DNA from: an archaeon | GTDB taxonomy: Archaea; Nanobdellota; Nanobdellia; Woesearchaeales; GW2011-AR9 | Direction of reading: 5' to 3' | Assembly (NCBI GenBank): GCA_023266155.1 | Contig: JAHFRS010000040.1 | Span: forward strand, 1-8,828 | Length of the DNA: 8,828 nt | Part shown: one piece after another, positions 1 through 5,085 of the stretch | Position numbering within the stretch: the first letter of the stretch is position 1 | Layout: the number at the start of each line of letters is the position of its first letter | Program-made: the position numbers and the translations under genes | The notes under the pieces: model-generated | The model's database searches: none | Seen by the model: the letters and a program-made list of their open reading frames with translations, nothing else | What the model was told of the DNA's origin: nothing

Positions 1-74
1 TGCGTAGCTTTATTATATTTGGTCTTTTTCAGCTCATCTTCCAGCTGCTTGATTTGGTCGTTATAATCGGGCAT
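1..74 (-). CDS. DRG-family GTP-binding protein, N-terminal fragment
   Basis: Only the first 24 codons lie in the window; the gene continues past the left edge. The minus strand from ATG (74-72) reads MPDYNDQIKQLEDELKKTKY followed by NKAT. This matches the helical N-terminus of archaeal and eukaryotic DRG (developmentally regulated GTP-binding) proteins, which have an acidic/basic helix ending in a conserved 'T-x-x-NKAT-x-H' before the helix leading to the GTPase and TGS domains. The next codon begins CA, so it is His or Gln, as expected. Family members bind GTP and are linked to ribosome function. The G motifs lie outside the window, so the call rests on the N-terminal signature alone. There is no Shine-Dalgarno-like site before the ATG; a TATA-like box sits about 28 bases upstream, which fits a leaderless transcript. 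This is the strongest sign that the DNA is archaeal. Confidence 0.75.
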   Translation of the reverse strand, partial: MPDYNDQIKQLEDELKKTKYNKAT

Positions 75-96
75 GGAGAGAGAAAGAGAAGGGCAT

Positions 97-107
97 GTTT
101 TTAAGAG
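97..107 (-). promoter_or_regulatory. TATA-like box of the DRG gene
   Basis: On the minus strand this reads CTCTTAAAAAC, centred about 28 bases before the ATG at 74. That spacing places transcription start at or next to the start codon, the usual archaeal leaderless arrangement. Assigned by position and composition only. Confidence 0.4.
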
Positions 108-252
108 TTTTGTGTCGCAAGATGGGATTAATCAAGGTGAAGCCTCTGGAAGACCAAGTAGAATGAACTCATTTCCACTGGTCCACAACATGGGAAAACT
201 ATTCCCTTTGTGCGCCAATTACCTGTAAGAAATTTGGATTGAAGCATAATAA

Positions 253-474
253 TATAGATAACTGCGTAAGTTAGATCACATTACACGCAGTTATCTATAC
301 TCACTCGCATAAATAATAGAGCAAAACATGCTCCATACTCACTTCGTTCGTAGCTTTCCTGACGGAAAGTTTCGTAATAAGTAAAGAACAGATCTATTGC
401 TCAATTATTTGTGTTCTTTACTATAATAGTAAACTGCGATAATTGATGTGCGATATCTTTCGCAGTTTACTATA
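253..474. mobile_element. Family 1 miniature element, copy 1 (94 bp plus a nested 128-bp insertion)
   Basis: The element consists of two palindromes. Hairpin A (253-299) has 15-bp perfect arms, TATAGATAACTGCGT at 253-267 and its complement at 285-299, around a 17-base loop. Hairpin B (426-473) has 14-bp perfect arms, ATAGTAAACTGCGA and complement, around a 20-base loop. Left end TATAGATAACTGCG and the complement of the right end, TATAGTAAACTGCG, agree at 12 of 14 bases. Positions 253-297 and 424-474 are identical to 3691-3735 and 3734-3784, while the flanks of the two copies are unrelated, so the unit has moved. The ends begin and end in TA, consistent with insertion at TA with TA duplication (IS630/Tc1-mariner style). 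It has no coding capacity and interrupts a transposase gene. Confidence 0.85.
296..425. mobile_element. Family 1-like miniature element nested inside copy 1, TA target duplication
   Basis: Copy 2 of the host element (3691-3784) reads straight through ATCTAATAGT. Copy 1 has 126 extra bases (298-423) at that TA, now flanked by TA at 296-297 and 424-425. Including these, the first 29 bases and the complement of the last 29 agree at 21 positions, with outer ends TATA and inner arms ATAAATAATAGAGCAA / ACAAATAATTGAGCAA. The right end (complement TATAGTAAAG) shares TATAGTAAA with the right end of the host element, which suggests the same transposase moved both. Inside are small hairpins: GAGCA/TGCTC at 319-333, CTTTCC/GGAAAG at 354-369, and an 11-bp stem AGTAAAGAACA at 380-390 with 412-422. 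A 9-bp direct repeat ATACTCACT occurs at 297-305 and 335-343. No ORF. Confidence 0.75.
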
Positions 475-741
475 ACAGTGTTGAACAGCATAATCGAGAG
501 TTGAGTAGGAGATTCGATGCTCTCAATGTATTTCAATCACACGAAGGTGCTGAAGCAACATCAGTACTATGCAAAGTACTTTACAATTATGTAAGTCCGC
601 ATGGCATGCTGAACGGGAAAACGCCGGCAGAGAGTGCTGAATTAATTTTGCCGCTGGGCACAAATAAATTACTTGATCTCATAAAATTAGCAAGAAAAGC
701 GGAGATGACGATAAGTTGACTTAATCTGAAGACCATAAAGC

Positions 742-749
742 TTTTATAC
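742..749 (+). promoter_or_regulatory. TATA-like box of the radical SAM-flippase operon
   Basis: TTTTATAC within AAAGCTTTTATACC is centred about 26 bases before the ATG at 771. The purine-rich AAAG just upstream could serve as a TFB recognition element. With no Shine-Dalgarno site before 771, leaderless transcription is the likely mode. Confidence 0.5.
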
Positions 750-770
750 CATTCCTGCAATTTTTTATTG

Positions 771-2027
771 ATGCGCCGTTCCTACTTAAAGCTTCTGAAG
801 TACTTTGTGGTCAAAGAGCCCAAAACACCTTTACAATTAATTCATTTCATCACCTCCAAATGCAACGCTAAATGTGGCCATTGCTTCTATTGGAAGAATC
901 TGAACACCAAAGGAGAATTGTCTCTGGAAGAAATTGAAAAAGTCACCAAACATCTGCCCGATCTCGTAATTCTTAACATCAGCGGAGGCGAACCGTTCAT
1001 CCGCCCAGATTTTGCCGAAGTGATTAAGACATATTATTGCAACACCACAGTTAAAGAAGTCTCTGTGCCAACAAATGGCACCTTCACCGAAAAAACGATT
1101 AAAGATTGCACGGCGATCCTGCAGAGTTGCCCTGATTTAGATTTGAATATTGTCTTATCTTTGGATGGCATTGAGACCATTCATGATGAAATCCGGCAAG
1201 TTAAAGACTGTTTTAAGACCGCGGTCAAAACTTTTAGGGAATTAAAAGAATTGCAAAAAAAATATCCTCATTTGCAAGTCTCAGTCGTCTCCACCCTTAC
1301 TTCTCTTAACCAGGACACTTTGGAAGTGTTCCACAGTTATGTCAAGAATGAACTCAAGCCCGACGTTCTTTCCCTCAACATTATCCGGGGGGAAGCTAAG
1401 AAAATGGACTTGTTTGGCGTTAACTTGCATAATTACAAGAAATTCTATGAGCTGGAAAAGCGCTCGCAAAAGAAAGGGCTGAGAACCTATCTGCGCGATG
1501 TTATGAATAAAATACGGATGGAAATCATCATTCGCAATGTCGAAAAAAAAGAACACGTCCTGCCCTGTAAAGCCGGGGCGCTGCTGGGCGTGATGTATGA
1601 AAAAGGTGATGTCTATCCCTGTGAATTGCTGAACAATAAGCCACTGGGAAATGTGCGGGATTATGGTTTTGATTTTACCAAGCTCTGGACTTCCACCATG
1701 ACCAAGAGCACCGCCAAATGGATTACGGATACCAAGTGCTATTGCACCCATGAATGTTTCCTGCGGTTTAATATCATGTATAAACCTTCTTTTGTGCTGA
1801 AACACGCCGTGAAATCTTTATTTACAACCTCACCATTAACTATTGAGCGGGCGCCTGGGCAGGGTAATCACGGCCAGGAATTGATTCAGATCGGAGCAGT
1901 AAGGGGAGTGCGGCAAGTTAAAGCAGCAACAGCAGCAGTTGTGGAAGGATCTGCTAAGGTCTTGGTGGAAAGGTCTTCTGAAGTCCTGGTGGAAAGATCC
2001 ACTGATGCTTTGGTGGAGAGTTCATAA
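771..2027 (+). CDS. Radical SAM/SPASM-type protein
   Basis: A 418-residue radical SAM enzyme; it should cleave S-adenosylmethionine with a [4Fe-4S] cluster to start radical chemistry on an unknown substrate. The cluster motif is CNAKCGHCFYW (C31, C35, C38), followed by the SGGEP motif at 71-75. Later cysteines (C266 in LPCKAG, C284 in VYPCELL, and C323, C325, C329 in CYCTHEC) resemble a SPASM/twitch region that binds auxiliary clusters, typical of peptide- and small-molecule-modifying members. ATG 771 is preferred over the adjacent in-frame TTG at 768 because of codon identity and the TATA spacing. Residues about 360-418 lie beyond the enzyme core and end in four 8-residue repeats. The flippase starts 8 bases after the stop, so the two form an operon; the enzyme may modify something the flippase exports, or a cell-envelope molecule. 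Substrate unknown. Confidence 0.88.
   Translation: MRRSYLKLLKYFVVKEPKTPLQLIHFITSKCNAKCGHCFYWKNLNTKGELSLEEIEKVTKHLPDLVILNISGGEPFIRPDFAEVIKTYYCNTTVKEVSVPTNGTFTEKTIKDCTAILQSCPDLDLNIVLSLDGIETIHDEIRQVKDCFKTAVKTFRELKELQKKYPHLQVSVVSTLTSLNQDTLEVFHSYVKNELKPDVLSLNIIRGEAKKMDLFGVNLHNYKKFYELEKRSQKKGLRTYLRDVMNKIRMEIIIRNVEKKEHVLPCKAGALLGVMYEKGDVYPCELLNNKPLGNVRDYGFDFTKLWTSTMTKSTAKWITDTKCYCTHECFLRFNIMYKPSFVLKHAVKSLFTTSPLTIERAPGQGNHGQELIQIGAVRGVRQVKAATAAVVEGSAKVLVERSSEVLVERSTDALVESS
1929..2024 (+). repeat. Four tandem 24-bp (8-codon) repeats at the 3' end of the radical SAM gene
   Basis: The last 32 codons before the stop read as four aligned units: TAAVVEGS, AKVLVERS, SEVLVERS, TDALVESS. The core is (V/L)VE(R/G/S)S. 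At DNA level the GTC-TTG/CTG-GTG-GAA-AG core is kept, with silent differences between units, so the repeats arose by duplication some time ago and are kept in frame. Confidence 0.75.
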
Positions 2028-2035
2028 CTTCCAAG

Positions 2036-3508
2036 ATGGCCATGAAACAGTCACTGGGCATAGGGACGATTTACCTGATGGGGGCTGAACTTATTTTCAT
2101 CCTCTCCAACTACATTATTCACATTGGAGTGGCTCGGTATCTGGGAACTGAAGCGTATGGTCTGTTTGGATTGCTGTTGTCCCTCTATCTCATTAATCGG
2201 GCTGTTCTGAACACCGGCGTTCCTCGTGCCGTTTCCAAGTTTGTTTCTTCTTCCCCTGAAAAACGCGACTCCCTCTTTCAAATTTCTTTTAAATTACAGT
2301 TGCTGTTAGCCTTTATCTTCGCCCTGGTGTATATTATCTTTGCCAAAAATATTGCGGCCCTACTCCATGATACTTCTTTAACCAGGTACATTATTTTTCT
2401 TGGGATGATAACGGTTCCCTTAGCACTTTTCTCTTTGTATACCAGCGGTTACATGAATGGCTTGAAATTGTTTCGGGAGCAAGCCAATGTTGCCATGATC
2501 CATTCTATTGCCAGGATGGTATTGACGTTCATTTTTTTGTTCTTAGGATTTGGAATTTTTGGCTTACTCTGGGCCTACTTTCTCGCTATTCTGGCGGGGC
2601 TTATTTTATCCTGGTGGCTCTTAAAAAGGAAAGTCGCTCCTGTCCTGAAAGTTTATTATGGTCCTTCTTCTTCCTTCTCCTGGAAAAAAATACTTGCTTT
2701 TGCCCTGCCCGTCACTACTGCCTCTTTAGCCTTTACTTTCCTTCGTAATGTCGACGTCTTGTTGATCAAATACTTCTTAGTGGATAATACCGTCGTAGCA
2801 TTGTATACTGCCGCTTTTACTTTGTCCACGGCGCCAGCCATGATCTTTACCAATCTTCCCGTTACCCTCATGCCGTCGGTATCCAAGGCTCTAGCACATA
2901 ATAATGTCTCTCTGGTTAGGAAGTATATCTCACAATCCGTTCGCTACGCCCTGTTGTTATTCTTACCACTTACGACGCTCGTGGCCGTTACTTCCGCTAA
3001 ACTTCTCAGTTTGTTCTACTCGCCAGTCTACAGCCTGGCCGGCCCGGTTCTCAGCGTCTTGATCTTTGGCTCAATGTTTTGGTCCATCTTTTCCATCTTC
3101 ACGGCCATTATCACCGGAAGTGGAAAACCCGGGATGGAAATGCGTTTAGGGTTACTCTTATTGTTCATTATTGTTATTTTAGATTTCTTGCTCATCCCTC
3201 AATATGGAATTATAGGGGCCGCGTTCTCTTTTCTGATAACTTCGCTGTTAGCACTTCTCCTGGTTAGTATTTACATCTACATGGTGTATAAAACTTTAAT
3301 GCCGTGGTTTTCTTTGATCAGGATTACGCTCTGTTCTATGATGGTCTCTTTAATCGCCTCTTTCTTTCCCTATCAGGGCTTCGTTATCGTTGCACTATGT
3401 GCCGGGCTATTCCTTCTGTATTTCCTGTTACTATATCTTTTTGGCGAACTGGGAGAAGAAGATTTTCGTTTATTCAAAAGAATGGCAGGGTCAGTTACAA
3501 AGAAATAA
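2036..3508 (+). CDS. Polysaccharide flippase of the Wzx/MVF type (MOP exporter superfamily)
   Basis: A 490-residue polytopic membrane protein, very rich in Leu, Ile, Phe and Val, with about 12-14 hydrophobic segments separated by short charged loops. This is the usual size and layout of lipid-linked oligosaccharide flippases in the Polysacc_synt group. The N-terminus has the characteristic pattern IGTIYLMGAELIFILSNYI, then VARYLGTEAYGLFGLLLSLY, then NTGVPRAVSKFVS, matching the first two helices and the 'G-x-E-x-Y-G' and 'G-x-x-R-A/x-x-x' loops of this family. The expected role is to flip a lipid-linked glycan across the cytoplasmic membrane for surface polysaccharide or protein glycosylation. 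ATG 2036 lies 8 bases after the radical SAM stop; ATG 2042 is an in-frame alternative. No glycosyltransferase is next to it in this window, so the glycan is unknown. Confidence 0.88.
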   Translation: MAMKQSLGIGTIYLMGAELIFILSNYIIHIGVARYLGTEAYGLFGLLLSLYLINRAVLNTGVPRAVSKFVSSSPEKRDSLFQISFKLQLLLAFIFALVYIIFAKNIAALLHDTSLTRYIIFLGMITVPLALFSLYTSGYMNGLKLFREQANVAMIHSIARMVLTFIFLFLGFGIFGLLWAYFLAILAGLILSWWLLKRKVAPVLKVYYGPSSSFSWKKILAFALPVTTASLAFTFLRNVDVLLIKYFLVDNTVVALYTAAFTLSTAPAMIFTNLPVTLMPSVSKALAHNNVSLVRKYISQSVRYALLLFLPLTTLVAVTSAKLLSLFYSPVYSLAGPVLSVLIFGSMFWSIFSIFTAIITGSGKPGMEMRLGLLLLFIIVILDFLLIPQYGIIGAAFSFLITSLLALLLVSIYIYMVYKTLMPWFSLIRITLCSMMVSLIASFFPYQGFVIVALCAGLFLLYFLLLYLFGELGEEDFRLFKRMAGSVTKK

Positions 3509-3606
3509 AAGACCTAACCACAGCAAATTGCGGGCATTAACCCTGACTGAAATAGGTGTAATCCTCTTTGAAAGTCATCTAACTCCTCTGATATGCCGGC
3601 ACTTCC

Positions 3607-3881
3607 GTACTTATTTAGCCGAATTAGATACTGCACGAATATGTTGTGTGCTTTAACGTCGAGAAATAAGTACATTGTCTTTTTGTAAGTTATAGATAAC
3701 TGCGTAAGTTAGATCACATTACACGCAGTTATCTAATAGTAAACTGCGATAATTGATGTGCGATATCTTTCGCAGTTTACTATATCTCGCTAGCATCAAT
3801 GAATGAGTGGTGGCTGGTAATTTTTGTCGTCGATAAAATTAAACAAATATTCTCCAGACCACAGTTGAGCTAAATAAGTAC
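3607..3881. mobile_element. Family 2 miniature element with 8-bp target duplication, hosting a family 1 element
   Basis: Perfect 13-bp terminal inverted repeats GTACTTATTTAGC (3607-3619) and GCTAAATAAGTAC (3869-3881) are flanked by the identical 8-bp direct repeat GCACTTCC at 3599-3606 and 3882-3889. That is the signature of a transposition event. Weaker similarity between the two ends continues to about base 38, for example AATAT in both. Length is 275 bp with, and 183 bp without, the family 1 copy at 3691-3784. A further inverted copy of the end, AAATAAGTAC, sits internally at 3664-3673. There is no credible ORF, so it is non-autonomous. It separates the flippase from the methyltransferase. 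The 90 bases before it (3509-3598) show no recognisable feature. Confidence 0.85.
3691..3784. mobile_element. Family 1 miniature element, copy 2 (94 bp, uninterrupted)
   Basis: Two adjoining palindromes, hairpin A (3691-3735) and hairpin B (3736-3783), are identical to the copy at 253-297 and 424-474 and in the same orientation. Here A runs directly into B through ATCTAATAGT, giving the empty-site form of the nested insertion in copy 1. The flanking bases (TTGTAAGT before, TCTCGCTA after) do not match those of copy 1. It lies entirely inside the family 2 element, so it inserted after that element was formed, or travelled with it. Confidence 0.85.
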
Positions 3882-3896
3882 GCACTTCCGAAAACT

Positions 3897-3917
3897 ATTT
3901 AAATTACTCTTTAAAAC
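3897..3917 (+). promoter_or_regulatory. Candidate TATA-like boxes of the methyltransferase gene
   Basis: Two A/T-rich boxes, ATTTAAAT (3897-3904) and CTTTAAAAC (3909-3917), lie just outside the family 2 target duplication. Either would start a transcript with a short leader that includes the Shine-Dalgarno site at 3945. Which one is used cannot be told. Confidence 0.35.
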
Positions 3918-3944
3918 TCAGAGTTCTCGGGGAACTTTCCTCGA

Positions 3945-3951
3945 AGGAGGT
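3945..3951 (+). promoter_or_regulatory. Shine-Dalgarno site deciding the methyltransferase start
   Basis: AGGAGGT is a near-perfect match to the 16S rRNA 3' tail. It ends immediately before ATG 3952 (no spacer) but 6 bases before ATG 3958, so the second ATG is the better start. Confidence 0.7.
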
Positions 3952-3957
3952 ATGAGC

Positions 3958-5037
3958 ATGCTAGAGAAGTGGGCGTCCGTGTTCCGCAATCCAGACAGTG
4001 GAGAGTCTCTTGAACTTGTTACCAAAGAAAAAGAAGGGGATGATGTTATTAGGGGTCATTTCTGCTCTCAGAGTGGGAAAATCTGGCCGATCATCGGCGG
4101 CGTACCCCGCTTTGTTCCCGAAAGCTTCTACGGTGAAAAGAACCAGACGGTACAATCATTTTCCGCAAAGTGGACAAACTGGGAAGAGACCGCTGGTCGG
4201 CAGTTAGGGCAAACAGAAGGAGAAGCGGCTGATCTTTCAGAACAACTGGGGCATCTTTTTGGTCTTCAAGGTGCTGTGCAAGTTGAGAGTAAGATTTTTA
4301 AGTCGGGAACTCGTATTTTAGATGCTGGCTGCGGCATTGGCTGGGCTGAGGAATTATTTAATCACAATCAAAGTTGTGAACGCTTTGCTCTTGACATCTC
4401 TCAATCAGTTGATGTGGCACGTGTTCGTACTAAAATGATTCCCAATGTTTGTGTTCTTCAGGGGGATATTTTGCATCTTCCTTTTAGTGGTCCTACGTTT
4501 GATGCCATCTTTTCATCGGGGGTTATCCACCACACAGGAGATGCACGTCAAGCTTTTGCTAAGTTAGCTGGTACACTTAAGCCAGGGGGAATTATAGGCA
4601 TTTATGTTTATGCTGTTAAACCTCTTTTGCGAGAGATGTCTGATATTGAGATCCGTAAGAAGACGACGGCAATGACTTACCAAGAGGTGTATGAATTTTC
4701 AGATCAGATTTCGCGTCTTGGCCAGGCATTTTCTAAGATCAAAGGTCGAATTGTCATTGAAAAAGATGTTCCGCTTCTTGGGATAGAAAAAGGGAAATAT
4801 AAGCTGCAGAAGTTTATGTATGATCATTTTATCCACTGCTGGTGGAACGAGAAGAGGGGCTTAGGATTTGCTAATCTCAATAATGTTGATTGGTGGCATC
4901 CAACGTTTGCAAGCCATCAAACGCGTGAAGAAATATTAGAATGGTTTACCGAAAATGGTATTGGACTTAATAAGTTTTTGAAACCAAAAGGCTGGGAAAC
5001 CTCTGGATATTGGGTCAGCGGCCGAAAACCTCTCTAA
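3958..5037 (+). CDS. Class I SAM-dependent methyltransferase with Trm112-like N-terminus
   Basis: A 359-residue protein. The Rossmann-fold methyltransferase core is clear: motif I ILDAGCGIGW (120-129), an acidic residue at the end of strand 2 (ALDIS, 144-148), a GDILHLPF segment (169-176), then FDAIFSSGVIHH (181-192) and LKPGG (207-211), as in Methyltransf_11. Residues 1-55 resemble the Trm112/UPF0434-type zinc knuckle that precedes such domains in sugar or lipid methyltransferases (GHFCSQSGKIWPIIGGVPRF at 33-52), but only one Cys (C36) remains of the usual two CxxC pairs. The substrate is unknown; the genes around it suggest a glycan, lipid-sugar or related envelope molecule. The CDP-alcohol phosphotransferase follows after 48 bases with its own TATA-like box, so cotranscription is possible but not required. 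Confidence 0.85.
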   Translation: MLEKWASVFRNPDSGESLELVTKEKEGDDVIRGHFCSQSGKIWPIIGGVPRFVPESFYGEKNQTVQSFSAKWTNWEETAGRQLGQTEGEAADLSEQLGHLFGLQGAVQVESKIFKSGTRILDAGCGIGWAEELFNHNQSCERFALDISQSVDVARVRTKMIPNVCVLQGDILHLPFSGPTFDAIFSSGVIHHTGDARQAFAKLAGTLKPGGIIGIYVYAVKPLLREMSDIEIRKKTTAMTYQEVYEFSDQISRLGQAFSKIKGRIVIEKDVPLLGIEKGKYKLQKFMYDHFIHCWWNEKRGLGFANLNNVDWWHPTFASHQTREEILEWFTENGIGLNKFLKPKGWETSGYWVSGRKPL

Positions 5038-5054
5038 ATAGTGTACTAAATATG

Positions 5055-5060
5055 TTTATA
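5055..5060 (+). promoter_or_regulatory. TATA-like box of the CDP-alcohol phosphotransferase gene
   Basis: TTTATA is centred about 28 bases before the ATG at 5086, again a leaderless layout. No Shine-Dalgarno site precedes 5086 (GATCACTCAAA). The box directly abuts the T-tract at 5062-5069. Confidence 0.4.
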
Positions 5061-5061
5061 C

Positions 5062-5069
5062 TTTTTTTT
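5062..5069 (+). terminator. T8 tract, possible archaeal-type terminator after the methyltransferase
   Basis: Eight consecutive T residues lie 24 bases after the methyltransferase stop. Archaeal RNA polymerase can stop at such tracts without a hairpin. It overlaps the promoter of the next gene, so the assignment is tentative. Confidence 0.3.
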
Positions 5070-5085
5070 AATTTGATCACTCAAA

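Larger units (their letters stand above)
167..719 (+). pseudogene. Remnant of a DDE-type IS transposase, C-terminal part, split by a miniature element
   Basis: The 3' part (475-719) encodes NSVEQHNRELSRRFDALNVF, then a linker, then YNYVSPHGMLNGKTPAESAE. This is the typical end of DDE/integrase-fold IS transposases (NN-x-(V/I)-E ... R-x-K/R ... YN(F/Y)-x-x-PH-x-x-L-x-GKTPAE-x-A), closest in feel to the IS6/IS240-like group, though the family is not certain. The TTG at 501 is not a true start: the frame is open back to 447. A 94-bp palindromic element, itself carrying a 128-bp insertion, occupies 253-474. Deleting it with one TA copy joins ...KKFGLKHNN (227-253) in frame to NSVEQHNRE (474-500). 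Upstream of 167 this frame is closed by a TGA (164-166), and the N-terminal domain with the first catalytic Asp residues is not recognisable. The gene is therefore broken and truncated. No terminal inverted repeats of the original IS were found. Confidence 0.7.

Noticed and set aside
73..228. Plus-strand frame of about 52 residues starting at ATG 73
   Set aside because: Overlaps the DRG start and promoter on the other strand, has no family resemblance, and its 3' part overlaps the transposase remnant in another frame.
253..474. Integron attC site or CRISPR-like repeats
   Set aside because: The hairpins resemble attC sites in size, but lack the RYYYAAC/GTTRRRY core pairing; two copies of one unit with no regular spacers are not a CRISPR array.
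1281..1805. Minus-strand 174-residue open frame
   Set aside because: It lies fully inside the radical SAM gene, whose plus frame has unmistakable motifs; the minus frame shows no family signature.
3390..3656. Plus-strand 88-residue frame overlapping the flippase end
   Set aside because: Out-of-frame shadow of the flippase continuing into non-coding sequence and the left end of the family 2 element; no signature.
3691..3784. Intrinsic transcription terminators after the flippase
   Set aside because: The hairpins have long loops and no following T-run, and an identical copy lies inside a transposase gene, so mobility explains them better.
3998..4207. Plus-strand 69-residue frame inside the methyltransferase
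   Set aside because: Shadow frame; the methyltransferase frame has a Shine-Dalgarno site and clear motifs across the same bases.
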